A stretch of 64,000 bases of DNA from Candidula unifasciata (GCA_905116865.2 CAJHNH020007001.1:133501-197500); one strand, 5' to 3'. Positions 1-46,064 are shown, numbered from the stretch's first letter. Notes: generated by a model not told the origin, from the letters alone. Made by a program: numbers and translations.

Positions 1-33599
<33,599 letters not shown>

Positions 33600-33744
33600 T
33601 TTAAGACTGAATTATGTTCTTTTCCCACTCATGCCTCTGAAAAAGTAACCACAGCAACTAAGACACTAGAGAAACTGTATTAACTGTGGAAAAACACTGT
33701 CACTACCACTATTATCTGTATTTACCACTTTAAGGACAGTGCAG

Positions 33745-34470
33745 ACAAGGGGTCTAAAAAAAGTCAGAAAGAACTACAAGAATTGATAAATACGGTGGTG
33801 GTAGAAAGTGATAAAATGGGCCTCAGTTTGAATAATGGAAAGACAGACGTAATGGTGACTTCCAAGACAAGATTATTGCTTGCATGCATAACAAAAATGT
33901 CAAAGGCGTTATTTTTAGGACAAGTACAGAAATTTAGGTATCTAGGCACATGGATACCATCCGATGGAAGATTATCACAGAGATAAAGAATAGAATAGGA
34001 CAGGCCAAAACAGCATTTTACAAAATAAATGTTGTGCAATAAATCTGTGACACTGGAGGTTGGGAAAATAATTCTTACATATATATAGTGCCAGTTTTAA
34101 CATACGGCTGTGAAGCCTGGACAATTAATAAACAAACTGAACAATTTTCTGAGGCCTCGGAGATGTGGTTTTCCAGAAGAATCCTTGGACAGCTAAGAAG
34201 AGTAACCCAGATGTTTTGAAAGAAGTGAGTGCTCGAAGACAACCTTATCACAACCATCAGAAAGAGACATCATTTTTTGGTCATGTAATTAGAAGAGGGA
34301 AAATGGAACATGTTGTGACCACAGGAAAGTCTGTGGAAAGAAGGACAGAGGAAGACAGCGTGAGAAGATTCTTGACAGTCTTTCATCATGGCATGGAGGA
34401 GTGTCAACTCACGAACTGATACATGCAGTTGCGGATCGCAGTTTCTGAAGATTCATGATCTCCCATGCCA
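33745..34470 (+). mobile_element. LINE-E RT C-terminal half
   Basis: Reads SDKMGLSLNNGKTDVMVTSK and VQKFRYLGTWIPSDGR, then across stops YGCEAWTI, then FFGHVIRRGKMEHVVTTGKS. It lies between the FANCM start and MAP10, only about 150 bp upstream of the FANCM ATG, transcribed away from FANCM. It could supply sequence to the FANCM 5' region. Confidence 0.8.
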
Positions 34471-35127
34471 GTTGACAAGGCACTTGATGATGATGGATGA
34501 GACGAGGGGGGGGTGGGGGGGGGGGTCATGAGCCCGAGGATTTAAGGCCACATTGCTAGTGCTGCCGCAGTGGACTGTGCAAGTTAGGATGATTATTTTT
34601 GTCCCAAACATAAAAACATCACCGAACCCAGGTCTCTTAAATGAAAGTCTGACACTGTTACCCCTCAGCTGGCCGCTTCTCAATTTATGGAAAACACAAA
34701 TGGTAAAATGCTGTTTTGATTCATTTATGGCACTCATTAATCAATCAGTTGCCATCTCTACAAGGAAGGTTAGCTGCAATGGATCTCCAACATTTTCTGT
34801 CTCTTGCCCTCTTAGACTGTAGTTCAAACTCTTAATGTTGTCTTCCTACTGGTATCAATGTCTACCTCTTGCTCTCTTGCCTTCAACCCCCTCTCCCAGT
34901 ATAGGTTTTGAACGATCATTATGTCTTTTAATGTAGCATATTTCAGTTGTCTTTCCTTTTTTTTCTTTTTTTTTTTAACTTAACTTCTTTTAGCGGTTCT
35001 TTATTCATCACCAGTCTCTCCAGGAACTCTGCATCTGAATCATTGTTTTTCCTCTCTGTCTTTCCATTTTTCAGTATAACAACATCTCTAGAGATAGCAT
35101 ACTGGATTTAATTAAAAGTATTGTCAG

Positions 35128-35400
35128 GGCCACATTAGCGCAGTCGATAAGAGACTCACTTTCAAATCCAGCTGCGACTCACTGCAGCCCACGACCGTGT
35201 TTCAAACCGGGCGGTTCCTGGGGTTCACCCAGCCTCTAGGTAACGGGTACCAGAGTTAACACTCTGGGATAAATGGAGGAACGTCGCTGTAGCTATGGAG
35301 TTGCGTGCGGACGGTGACACAGGCGGACATTTTCTTGTCAGCTGTCCATACTGGTGGCAGAGCACTTATGGTTTATAACCGTGTGCAATGAAGCTTGTTC
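35128..35400 (+). mobile_element. Third tRNA-SINE-like element
   Basis: ACATTAGCGCAGTCGATAAG (A-box position) and GTTTCAAACCGGGCGGTT (B-box position), then CCTCTAGGTAACGGGTACCA and TATGGTTTATAACCGTGTGC. Diverged relatives appear at about 12640-12790 and, inverted, at 40140-40380. Low copy, so the family is less certain. Confidence 0.5.
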
Positions 35401-35429
35401 ACATCTCCTGACTTTACCTTTATAACAAG

Positions 35430-35700
35430 TATTGTATAAGACCCGTTTCCCCGCCTTGAGGCTTATTGGGCATAAAGTGCTAGACCTATAGTTTATAAAC
35501 CAATTACCATTTTGTCCATGATGTTTCAATATTGCGCCGACCACCTTTACTTCCCAGGACTTTACCTGCACCCATTTAAAGCTGGGTCAGCCTGGGGGAA
35601 GAGTCATTTCTGAAAATAGTCCAGCTCCATTAGGATTTGAATCCACAACCTCCAGATCCACAGGTGAGTGTCTAGTCCCTAACCCCATGGTAGACTTACA
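35430..35700 (-). mobile_element. SINE-A copy, diverged
   Basis: GTGCTAGACCTATAGTTTAT, ACCACCTTTACTTCCCAGGA, CATTTAAAGCTGGGTCAGCC, then head sequence with GGATTTGAATCC at the B-box position. Confidence 0.75.
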
Positions 35701-35887
35701 GTGGTAAGTCCATAATTCAGAAAGCTGATAAGTGATGAAGACAGTATCACAATACACATTTCTGCACAAGTAAATTACTTTTTTTTTTTTTAAGTTTTTA
35801 CTTTACCTTAATACTTTAATTCAATTGTTAGCCTTTCTAAAAAAAAAATAATGGTAAGGCCTAGTAACATAAAACTAAATCATATTA

Positions 35888-36127
35888 CATTAGCGCTCAG
35901 CCATGTGTACATCTGGATTAGCACCTGAGACAACAGATCACATCCTCCATGACTGTCCCATGTTCAATATATCAAGGCGAAACTTTTGGCCAAGATAAAT
36001 TATAGCAGTGCAAGCCAAACTTTAGGGGTCGCTGATTGAATAACAAAAGACAGTGAAGTTTATACTAGAGCAGACTACATTGCAGATATAGATAATCTAT
36101 TTCAAGCCAACGAAAGAAGAAGAAGTA
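35888..36127 (+). mobile_element. LINE 3' end with GAA tail
   Basis: The coding remnant ACAACAGATCACATCCTCCA (TTDHILHDCP) is a zinc-knuckle C-terminus typical of LINE ORF2. The following 3' end is the same as 4180-4345. Ends GAAGAAGAAG. Confidence 0.78.
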
Positions 36128-36129
36128 AC

Positions 36130-37642
36130 CACTGAAAAAAAAGCTGCCAGAACTGTACTGCCAGAAAGAAAAAAAAAAGCAGACTACACTTTACCACTAA
36201 ACATATACCCTCAACCAGCTCAAGTCAAACCCTTTGACTGACTGGATTCTACAGGGTCCGGTACAACTACATGTATGTTAGGAATGAGGAAGCCTCATCC
36301 TCATGCTCGCCCTCCACCATCCATGGTCGCCTACTACGACATGCATCATAATAATATTGTCACATTAGACTTGTTAATGAAACATTTCTTTGCTTCCTGA
36401 GCCTGAACATGCTAATTATTAACTAATTAAAATTAAACACACTCAGAATAATGGCACTGGCGAGAAATTAGAAAGAAGCTCACAATGTAATATTATTCAA
36501 CAATCTTTACTTTACGGCAGTCTACCTACTAGGTATAAATGGCAACAGCAACAAAATAAACTCAGTAAGATTATTATTATTATATTATTATTATTAATAA
36601 ATAAATAAAATCGAATCACAAACTCACTGAAAACACTTCAAAATAATCATCATTAAATCGTAACACAAGATGACACCCTTGCGATATTAAGTATTTTATT
36701 TCCTAGATTAAGGGATAACGTGTTAACTGGCAAAGAAGACATGACTTAAAAAGAAAAAGTAAAACAAAGTACAAGTACGAGAAACAACTTCATAATCACT
36801 TTCACAACTACCCTCCTATCCCTTTGTATTTACCACAATTTGTCTATGCGATTCATGTTTTTAAATAGATGTTGTCCGTACAAAATTGATAATTATTAAT
36901 CTTTCAAGATTTTTTTTTAATTATTTATAGCAAACATTTTATGCAATTTTTTTTTTACTTTAAGTAATTCATTTTTTTTAAATAAGTAAATAACATTATT
37001 AATTGTCACCGCCTTAGTGTTTCACTTTCCCGAAATGTATTTGTATTGTTTCGTTTTTATTTTTCTCTTCTCTTATTTACCTGTTGCTAGATAAGTCAGT
37101 TCAACGAGTTGTTACTTGTTTCTCGAGACCACCGGTTGAATTATTTATATTTGCTCATGGATATAGACTTTAAGCAGCTATTTTGTTTAGTTGTCATCAG
37201 CCTCCTACTTTTGATTTAACAGTATTACCGCAATAGTTAAACCGCCGTTTTTTGCTATTTACTAAAATCATTAAAATTATAAAGCACTTATAATTTAATT
37301 ACAGTGTATGTAACTAACTAACTGAAGAATCAATCAGTGAATTAGGTTCTTGCAGTGAATAGTATTGAATATTTTTATATTATAACAGTTGATATTTAAA
37401 TAACAGTACGCTAACAGTACTGTTATGAATAAAATGTTATAATACCTCAACTTCTGCAAATATTAGAGCTAAGAGCCTGTGGACTGTTTTCCATTCAATA
37501 GAGAACTTAATGATGGAGAACTCAGAAGCTGTTGTGGTTGTGGACATCTGTTGTTCTTTAGTTAGAATCAAGATTCAGCTTGTTAATCATGCTATATCAA
37601 CATGAATTGTACCTGTAGTTCTAATATATTTATAAAAAAGAA
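36130..37642. promoter_or_regulatory. Intergenic region 5' of MAP10
   Basis: About 1.5 kb of AT-rich, apparently single-copy sequence between the last LINE tail and the MAP10 5' region. It should hold the MAP10 promoter by position. No TATA or other named motif stands out to me. Confidence 0.4.
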
Positions 37643-37722
37643 ATATTATAATGCAGCAAAAAGGTCATTAAATTAAGCTTGAGTACTCTGTTTTCGCTGG
37701 AGCTTGTGTTGAAGAGGTTAAC
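37643..37722 (+). repeat. Decayed tandem copy of the MAP10 start region
   Basis: From ATG at 37651, ATGCAGCAAAAAGG and AAGCTTGAGTACTCTGTTTT then GGAGCTTGTGTTGAAGAG parallels 37777 onward (ATGCCGCAACAAGG, AAGCTCGAAGACTCTCTGTT, GAACTTGTGGTGGAGAA), offset 126 bp. Its frame stops after six codons. Confidence 0.8.
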
Positions 37723-37776
37723 TTGTGTTCTTTAATTAAAATCAGGTGCGTACAGTATTATTCAATAATAATTATA

Positions 37777-39955
37777 ATGCCGCAACAAGGAATAGAAAAG
37801 CTCGAAGACTCTCTGTTTTCATTAGAACTTGTGGTGGAGAAACTATACATACCCCACACTCCATGCAGATTCCCAGCAATCGCATTTCGGCTGTTAGACT
37901 TTCCAACAATTGTTATAAAACATGTTGATGACGAACTTGGCACAGCTATAAGGAGGAAGATATCTTTTGACCAATCTTATCGACTACCAGATCAGTTTAT
38001 AGAACTGAAAGACAAGCATGGGAATTTTATGATCAACAAGGGAAAATCATGCCTCATGAGAATGCCAGCAGATATCCTAAGACAACACCTAGCAAATACT
38101 CCTCTGTATGTTATGGTCATCGACTTATTTCCTGAAGTACCAAAACTTGTAGGGAACAGTTCAGTACCACTGAATACATTAATGGATTTGATATGTGTTG
38201 ATATTGCAAAAGTTGGGCCTACAGTTCCATCAGTACACGGAGACAAGGGACTGTTTAAGCTGTACAATCTCATGGGAAATGAGATTGGGTATTTTGTGCT
38301 AGGATTCCGATTGCTGTGTCTTGGGCCAAGCTTGATTCCTCATCTACCAGAATCTATACTTTTACAAAAGCAGTCAAAATCAAGGCAAGTCAGAAAGAAT
38401 CTGAGTAGTAGTGAAGTGATTCATAATCATTTAGCAGAAACAGAAGCTGAAGATGATTTTGAGGTTGAGTTAAGAAACTCAGCATGTATGACAGACCCAG
38501 TGAAAAATGATGTAATGCTGCAGACTGTAGAAATGCATGATAAAGCAGTTCTTGTTGGTTTGTTTGATTCTAGTGTCCAAACAGAAGCAGGAGTAATGGC
38601 TCAAAAAGCATCACATAGCTTAGCTACTCAAACAGAAAAAAGAACTCAAATAAAAGAAGCCCAGAGTGCCCAGCAGAAATGGTTTAAAGTTGCTCAGTCT
38701 CAGCCTAATGAATATGAAGATGTGATAATAAACAATATAGTGTGTCCTCCTCCATTATTCTACAACAGTAAAGCATCACCTAGAATAAAGATAGATAGAC
38801 AACAATCTCACCCTGAAGAATTCATTGATGATTTATCAGACATTCACAGTTACGATGGGCAAGGTTTGGAAAATGTTGAGACTCATATTGAAGAAATTAT
38901 TCACCAAGATTATATTCAGCCAGGGAAACCATATGTATCCCCTAAAAGACCAGTGCCTCAAGCAAGAGCTGGTGAAACTGTCAAGGGTCTACAGGTTGCT
39001 CCTAATCCAAGCTCAGTTTTCCCATTATTGACAGCTCTTTTAAATGAACTTTCTTGCATTCAAAACCCACAGTTGTTACTAAATGTGTCCAATCAAATGC
39101 AGGCCGCATCTCAGAAAATTCAGGAGTCAAGCCAGTCTCCTAATGAAAAAGAACAGATTCATCAAATACAGAAAAAGGATAAATTGTCACCAACTGCAGT
39201 ATATGCAGTTGCTGCTGCCTTAGCCAGAAAGATTGAGAACTCCACAGAAAACGGAAATATTGCCAGATCTGAAAAACCCTCCAGACCAAAAAATTCCCAG
39301 ACTTCAGCAATGCTTAATATAAGCAAACAAGAAATCAAACAAGGTCAAAAGCAGACATTTGTACATCCACCCAAAAAATCGAAACTTGTTTATGGAATGA
39401 CACATACTCAGCGGTTGAGACTTCAGAAAACAAATCCACAATGGTTAAAAACAGCAGAAAGAAAGATGCCCAATCTGACATTGAAAACACAACCACCTAA
39501 GAAAGAAACTGAAACTGATGAGATATCTGCAGAACTTTTGTCTGACACACTAACCGAAGTGAGGCGACTAGCAGAGAAAGAACTAAACAACACAGCATCT
39601 GAGGATACTCTTCTAAATGTAACAAAAGCAGGCGAGTCTTCTCTAGAGCCATCCACAGAGCATCCTAAGAATACTGTTCCTGGAGGGAAAGATAAAAATA
39701 CTAAACTTTCAACAAGAAAATCAAAGCAAGTGGACACAAATAAAAGACCTGTAGGAGGCAAGTCAAATGTGCATAACACTTATTTACTTAAAAGTGGGCA
39801 AAAACATAACAGAAGTATGGCAACCCAGCAGAATGAGATGTTAAAAGACACACCAGGCTCTGGTGTGGTTACAAGAACAAAACCTGTTCCTCAAATGCGT
39901 CAGTTCAGAAATATTACATCGCCACCTTATGATGATCAAGAGTTCAATGCTGAAG
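37777..39955 (+). CDS. MAP10: MAP10 exon 1
   Basis: Codons 1-726 plus one base. Ends at GCTGAAG|GTAGGA. The ORF itself reads on into the intron to 40047 (NAEGRKIIIHMF), so a truncated isoform by intron retention would end there. Confidence 0.88.
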
Positions 39956-42900
39956 GTAGGAAGATAATCATACACATGTTCATATGTATTGATAAATGTT
40001 TTTTCTTTTCTATAGAACCGGCTCTGCCATTTAGCATCAGGATTTGAAGAGGTATATGGCGCGAGCCTTGGTGTTTGCTGCACAGATGCTGATATTCACG
40101 GCCTTCAATGTTGAGCTAAAGTTAATGGATGAATTTGAGAGGATCGAAGGATCTACTTTATTGTACCGGGTTTTATCCTGTATGGCTCAGTCTCCCTCTG
40201 CAGAATGGCTTGCCACCTGCCAAGAGCATCACACATAGCATGAACTCCATAGCTCCATCCACAATCCCCAGGGAACTCCCCAAAAATTGCACTCATGAAC
40301 TGAACGACGCAGCAGTGAAATGAACCCTTGACATTCAGAGCGTGAGGCAAATGATTTGACCACTTCACCACAGAAACTCCTTGAGTATTGAGCTAAGAAC
40401 TGACATTACAGCATTCGGGACTTTCCCATAAACACTGCCTCTCCATTTTCAGCAGCCACTGAAAAATTTCAAATTCTGATTGTGCCAGTAGCAGTTTGAT
40501 TATACATCCATCTTGCCTTTTCACTGAGTAGAGTGTCAACTAGATTCCCTGGTTACTGCTGGCTTTACCCATCTCTCCAGACTAAAACAATCTCCTTATG
40601 CCTACACATTGTTAACTTGCTGCCATCTAGCTTGTCATGCATAAATTAACCACCCCTTGGTGCAGAACCAGCCAGTCTGTCTGCCTGTTGATTTCCAGAC
40701 ACTTCTGTCTACCCCAGAAAAAATATTTGAAGAACGCTAACTACCCAGGACCTCTGAAACGATGCTTGCTACTCTACATGGAGCATACATGTCTTCACCT
40801 TTCTTAACATATTTTGTGAGTTGGTTGCATTTGTGACAAGTGTGTGCAGCTGGATTTGGAGCCAGTGGAAAGCTACTGTGACTGCCTCCACCTGGGTGAG
40901 AATTATGAATCAATAGTGTCTCTGGCCAATCCCTGCACTCCTGACCTAGTTTCATTAGAAACCTACTGAGGCATGCGATGCTCCCTGATGCACCGCACAC
41001 TTGCCAAGTATCTAGGTTTCCTCAATAGTGTCACATTTACCAGTCACCTCTCCCGCCCAGCAGTAATAGATGATGCCAGACACATGTTGACCGTCAAAGT
41101 AGATTTACTGTATTTCAACATCAGGACAATGAACGGCATCTTGAGACACGAATTTCCACACTGCCACAGTCATTCTCACTACTAATGCATTCACATTCAG
41201 GACGCTCTGGAAGACTTCTACTGCTACCCTGTGTCCTGTGGTTGCTACTGGCAAGCATTACCCGCTGGCGCAAATCCACCGCTCATGATTACATGACCTT
41301 CTCTCCAACACCTAACGCTTGGATATACAGTCACAAGAGAGATCATACAGGTTGATGCCCAATATTTTGTTGGGATTATCCAGACCCTCGGTCTGCGGCC
41401 TGACACTTACCATGAGATCCCTGATCTCACCTCACGAACCTCCATTAGCTAGACAAGGCTACCATGGCAACTTCCGCAGATAGCCCTGACACTTAACTCC
41501 AGTGTAGCATGTAGGTGTGCAGTTCTAGTCTGGCAACACCCAGACTAGAACATACCTTCCACTTCAGCGTCGCTGAATCAACAATTTCTTTGACTTAGTG
41601 GAGTCAACGATCTCTGATCACTCTCAGTTCACTATCGCACCACACCATGGTGAAAGTTCATTCATGAATGTCCCCACAGTTTTCCTCCAGTTGCCTGGCT
41701 ATACAGGTCCTCGACCCTGTAAGCCTGGCAAATGGGTCTGTGGTTCAGTTTACATGTTACTCAAATAAGTTTGCATCTAAACTCCAAGGGACATGAATAC
41801 ATGGACTTTATCACCAACAAAATGACCCTTTCATATATCCATATATTGCACACAACATCTACACAAGTCTGTTTTGTATTCCTCCTGTTTATAGCATAAA
41901 GCTTTGATGATTTTGTAGAGACCATGTAATGATCCCTATCTATGCCTGTCTTGTTTATCCTAAAGGAAAGGTCACACCAATATGTATAGAACAAAGTATC
42001 AGTGAGCAAATCATCAGTGGATAAACAGAATATTTGAGGTACCTGGGTATCACCTTGAAAATTATAGTAGCATTGGACACGGAGCAAAGAATGCTTTAAA
42101 CAGTATACCAGCACTTGATTATTTCAGTGATGGATTATGGACTGGCGCTGCTCACCTTGTACAAGAGTCATCTGGTGAAACTGGAATGCATACAGAATGA
42201 GCTATGCGGGTGATTCTAGGATATACAAGAGACACCCCAATAGTCTATATGTGATATTAACTTGCACTTACAACTGTTTTAGTATGAAGCTTGCTAATAT
42301 ACTTTTTGTTCGGTTTTATATCTTTTCTAGACAGACTGAATGTGCTGCAAGCTAGGTTATACCTCAGGTTAGCTGCTGACTTTGACCCATTTCTCTCCTG
42401 TCCCAGTTGTTTCCAGCATACACACATCTCTGACCGTGTCTTCTACTTGTGCCATCTAAGACTTCCCTCTAGTCAGCCTGTGACCCTTAGCTGTATTGAG
42501 GGCTTCATGCAGAAGGTAGAATCTAGCTTTCAGCACATTGAGCCTGCCTGTGATAGTGCCATTGGTCTATAAAATATAGGTCTAGCCCTATATGCCCACT
42601 GCACCTGATGGCGTGGAAGAGGATGCTTTACTTTACTTACTACTTCTGTAAGATGTCTATTGTTGGTTCTTTTGTATTTTACTAATATTAAGATGCACAA
42701 ATGTAAATAATGTACAAGATTTTAGAATTGTTTAGCAATCACCATGATCCTTTCTTTCCAGATCAAGTGAGTCCCGACCAAGCAAGTTCCAAAAACCACT
42801 CTGTTGAGGTTTCCCTCCCATCACCAGATGACAGCAGTGACAATATTCCTCTTCCTGATGACAGTTTGGTGGAAAAAGGGGAGTCTCTAAGTATCAATTT

Positions 42901-43726
42901 TCCTAAGTACTTGTCAAAAGACATTTCATTGCCTGAGTCAATTGATGGTACAGTCAATGCATCCTTAAATATTTCTGAAGGAAGTGATGATCAGTCTCCT
43001 TTAGAGTCAACTCGACAGTCAAAGAACATAGTCTCTGATCACAGTGATTCAAAAGTACTTCAATCAGTTGATTATGATACACGCCAGTTTCAGTCTACTG
43101 ATGAGCCGGAGCTGCAAGATCTTCTAAGTGAAGAGGAGAATCCTTCCAATGGGGCTGTCAGAAGTAATGTTGTACCAGCCAGAGGCACGCAACCATTCCC
43201 TGTCATAAATCCACAGCTATCTGAAAACTCGCCAGTTCCATCAGTAAGACGATCAACAAACAAACAAGATCCTACAATGCACAGCTACATTCCTTCTTTT
43301 TCTCAGAAACTGGAGTCATCTAGCTCATCAAGGTCTACAGCCAAAAAATCAAATAGTGTTACTGCTGTTGAAGAGAATGATGATAATGACTTCAAAGCTC
43401 AGTATGATCCTTTTCAGAAGATTGGTCCAAACATTAAAAATCTGTCCATTGAAAGGAATGACACACCAAGTTCAACCACTTCCAGTCCTCGACGTCCAAC
43501 TCCACAACCCCGAAAGCCAACCCCTAGGTCACTGCATACTGACTCCCTTAGCTCTTATATGCCATCCGATCCAGACAATGTAGTGATATCATTGTCCAGT
43601 TATTCTGGAAACTATTCAGATGATTTTCAGCTCTATGAAGTTGATAAAAGTAAACAGTCAACTTCTTCAGTTGAAATTCATCCAAAAGTAATTCCAAACT
43701 CTAAACTTGGCTATACAATTAATTAA
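37777..43726 (+). CDS. MAP10: MAP10, microtubule-associated protein 10 (two coding exons)
   Basis: MAP10 stabilises microtubules and acts at the spindle, midbody and centrosome region in vertebrates. Exons 37777-39955 and 42762-43726 join in frame (G|AT) to give 1047 residues, against about 900 in human. The N-terminal 200 residues (SLFSLELVVEKLY, FPAIAFRLLDFPT, GKSCLMRMP, TPLYVMVIDLFPE, VPLNTLMDL, GYFVLGFRLLCLG) match the conserved MAP10 N-terminal domain. The middle is polar and disordered. The C-terminus has a PRRPTPQPRKPTPR basic-proline stretch and SGNYSDDF, both resembling the MAP10 tail. ATG 37777 is the first ATG in frame. Frame upstream is open without ATG, so a 5' UTR intron cannot be excluded. 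I do not see a vertebrate-like HPHLAWLY box. Confidence 0.88.
40140..40380 (-). mobile_element. tRNA-SINE-like element, diverged
   Basis: Minus strand shows TGTGGTGAAGTGGTCAAATC at the A-box position and GGGTTCATTTC at the B-box position, then CATGAGTGCAATTTTTGGGG. Related to 35128. Confidence 0.45.
40385..41000 (-). mobile_element. LINE-R fragment, long but decayed
   Basis: Left end GAACTGACATTACAGCATTC is the family terminus. It continues through ACCACCCCTTGGTGCAGAAC (APLGG region) to a decayed RNase H region (minus frame MKLGQECRDWPETLL). Confidence 0.75.
41001..42009. other. Repeat-derived sequence in MAP10 intron, unresolved
   Basis: Probably LINE remains by position between two LINE pieces, but no frame is readable. 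Contains a perfect 12 bp hairpin at 41522-41551 (GTTCTAGTCTGG, 6 nt loop, complement). Confidence 0.4.
42010..42250 (+). mobile_element. LINE RT C-terminal fragment (Jockey/I-like)
   Basis: Reads LRYLGITLKIIVALDTEQRM, then VMDYGLALLTLYKSHLVKLE and CIQNELCG. This is the YLGI...YG......KLE.IQN pattern of Jockey/I-type RT ends. It may be the RT part belonging to LINE-R. Confidence 0.6.
42553..42645 (+). mobile_element. SINE-A 3' end fragment
   Basis: CATTGGTCTATAAAATATAG, GTCTAGCCCTATATGCCC and TTTACTTTACTTACT only. The upstream half is LINE-like text. Confidence 0.75.
42762..43726 (+). CDS. MAP10: MAP10 exon 2 (C-terminal)
   Basis: Acceptor CTTTCTTTCCAG, then 321 codons to TAA. Ser/Asp/Pro-rich with LPSPDDSSDNIPLPDDS, SYIPSFSQKLESSSSSR and KNLSIERNDTPSSTTSSPRR. 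The last residues before the stop are LGYTIN. Confidence 0.85.
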
Positions 43727-43879
43727 ATTAAGGTGCTATAAATTTTCCATATTGTCCTTTGTTTAATCCCCTGGGAATTTCCATCATCAAGTGCCTTGCT
43801 GGTTGACAAGGTTTAACATGCTTTTCCACATTGTATGACCTCCAACAGCGTGCATCATTTTCTGTTCCGACACATTTTC

Positions 43880-44165
43880 ATGTTTCCCTGTCTGGGTTTA
43901 GGGGCCCACTTGTGGGAAAAACAAAAATAGACCCACTGCCTCCCCAACAAGCATTTCTTAAGAGACCACTAATTGGGGGCTTCCTTTGAGGTCGGATTGC
44001 ATCTGCTTGAGAGGCAAGGAGCCAACAATCTGCATACAACTAAGTAGGATCCGTTAAATGAATGTGCATGCAACAGTCAGGTTCTGGAATGAGACCAAAG
44101 TCCAGAGTTAGACAACCAGAACTTTCCGCTGGAGTTTACAGCCAGTCAACACAAAGAAGAAGTAG
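43880..44165 (+). mobile_element. Fam-G copy, full length with GAA tail
   Basis: GTCTGGGTTTAGGGGCCCAC, ATAGACCCACTGCCTCCCCA, ACTAATTGGGGGCTTCCTTT, GAATGTGCATGCAACAGTCA, GAACTTTCCGCTGGAGTTTA, ending AAAGAAGAAG. Best reference copy for this family and its orientation. Confidence 0.85.
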
Positions 44166-44284
44166 TCTTCCATGCCATGAAGAACAAGAAAATGGCTGTC
44201 AAGAATCTTCCGTTATTGTCTACCTCTGTCTCTTCCCATAAATATTTTCAGTTGTCAAATGTTTCAGTTTTCTTCTCATGCTGA

Positions 44285-44610
44285 GTTGAGTTGAGGGCTT
44301 ATATCACAGCACTCAGGACATTCCCATAAGTACTCCGTCTCTGTCTTGGGCAGCCAGTGCACAGTTCTGATACTGATGGTACCAGTAGCAGTCTAGTTTT
44401 ATGTCTGTCTTGCCGTTCCTCTGATTGTAGAGTATCGACCACATTCCCGGTTTCCTCCTAGCTGGACCACTCTCTTCAGACCACTATGATCAGTTTGTTT
44501 CTCTGTATTGTTCACTTGCTCTCAGAGGGCCTTGGCTACATCTAGCTTGTTGTGCATCACTTCACCACCCATTGGTGCAGAACCAACCATTCATGAAGTT
44601 TTAAATTCTA
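44285..44610 (-). mobile_element. LINE-R 3' end fragment
   Basis: GCTTATATCACAGCACTCAG, GGTACCAGTAGCAGTCTAGT, GTGCATCACTTCACCACCCA and TTGGTGCAGAACCAACC in family order. Confidence 0.8.
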
Positions 44611-44904
44611 GGCCACAACATTTGTATGTACTTTGTCAAAGTAACCAGAGTACTAAATCCTTGTATCCAAAAAAAAATTACATTTTAAAATCGAGATCTC
44701 TGAAAAAATAAAAGAAAAATTGTATAGTTGTGTGAAAAGTTAAAATTTGTTTTTACTTGTTTGGCATAGGCATTTGTGCTGTTGGCTTGTTGCAAAATGC
44801 AAATAACAGGCCTAAAAATGCACTTAGGAGAAAATTGCTAAATTTTCAATTAGGTGACTTTGGTATAGTGCCAACACATTCATGAGTTTGTTTAGACAAT
44901 TTGA

Positions 44905-45183
44905 GAGTCCCCATGGCAGAGCGGTTAGACACTCACCAGGGTTCAGAAGGTCATGGGTTTGCTGCCTGGCAGAGCCAGACTTTTTTAAAAAATGACCTTG
45001 GCTCACAGGTTGACCCAGCCTTGAGTGGGACCGGGTGCAGTCCCAGGAAGTAGAGGCGGCCGGCGTGATGCTGACCACATCACCCATCTTGTGCGGATTG
45101 GTCTATAAAATATAGGTCTAGCCCTATATGCCCTGTACGCCTAAAGGCGTAGAAAAGGGTCCTTTACTTTTTTTTTTTTTTAA
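44905..45183 (+). mobile_element. SINE-A full-length copy
   Basis: Head CCCATGGCAGAGCGGTTAGA and ATGGGTTTGCTGCC, complete central domain (CAGCCTTGAGTGGGACCGGG), CTTGTGCGGATTGGTCTATA, ending CTTTACTTT plus a T tract. TTTAGACAATT and TTTAAACAATT flank it. Confidence 0.88.
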
Positions 45184-45469
45184 ACAATTCTCCTCATCAC
45201 TTGTCCTTCTAAGAAATTTCTGGAAATTATCAGGAACCAGTCTCTATGCAGTTCAGTGGTTTAAAGGTTAGTGAATGCAGTTAACAGTTTCATGATCCTC
45301 ATGTATTAGAGTTTGTTTCCCATGGTGAACGGTAGACAAAAAAGTGTACTCACTGTTTTCTGACACCATGGAAGTTATTTTACCTCACCATTTGATATTC
45401 TCAAAGACAACAGTAGTACACTAGCCAACCTTTACTGTGGATACAGCACAGAATTTCCCGTTTCTTTTG

Positions 45470-45600
45470 GCTTTATGGGGCCAGGTCGACCCCAGAGCTA
45501 AATGTTTTTTTTTAAAATCCTGCACTTCTAAAGAGTGAACCAAGACCACTGTCATTTCAGGCAAGCATATAAACCACTATGCCACCAATACTTCCAAGCG
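45470..45600 (-). mobile_element. SINE-A 5' fragment, diverged
   Basis: CCAGGTCGACCCCAGAGCTA, a T-linker, TAAAGAGTGAACCAAGACC and AAACCACTATGCCACC at the A-box position. Confidence 0.6.
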
Positions 45601-46060
45601 TAGTGCAGAGAGTCTTCTTGACCAGTGACCAAGATCTATTACAACTAACAGGTCTTAAGTCAAAGTTACATTTTCCAACACTATTTTCATTCAAATGGGT
45701 TATACAAATTGTAGTTAAAACACAAATTCAGCCTATGTGTACATAATTATTGTATATAATGTGTAAAATGTATAATACAGTGCAGACTTGATACGGCAAA
45801 CTTACAAGGGACACAAGAAATGGTTTTTCCAATCATAAATTTCTCTCATCCATAAAAGAGTTCAAGCATATGGTAATTGCTAGGAATAAATTGCTCTTCA
45901 CAGCAGAAGTTCACATCCAAGATCATCTTCACTGGTCTAGACTATATGCACTCTTTTGCATCAGTTCCAGTAACTTTAGTTATCTTTCTTTCTTTATTTA
46001 ATTGTTGTGGCTGTAAGTGCTAATTGTTATAAGTTGCATATGTTGTAATTTGAATTGAAT
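45601..46060. other. No recognised element
   Basis: AT-rich sequence downstream of MAP10. No repeat or conserved coding was recognised. Confidence 0.5.
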
Positions 46061-46064
46061 TAGG

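Noticed and set aside
37723..37776. Upstream extension of MAP10 (CSLIKIRCVQYYSIIII)
   Set aside because: No ATG in frame, and the hydrophobic AT-derived residues are unlike the family. The Met at 37777 aligns with the conserved start.
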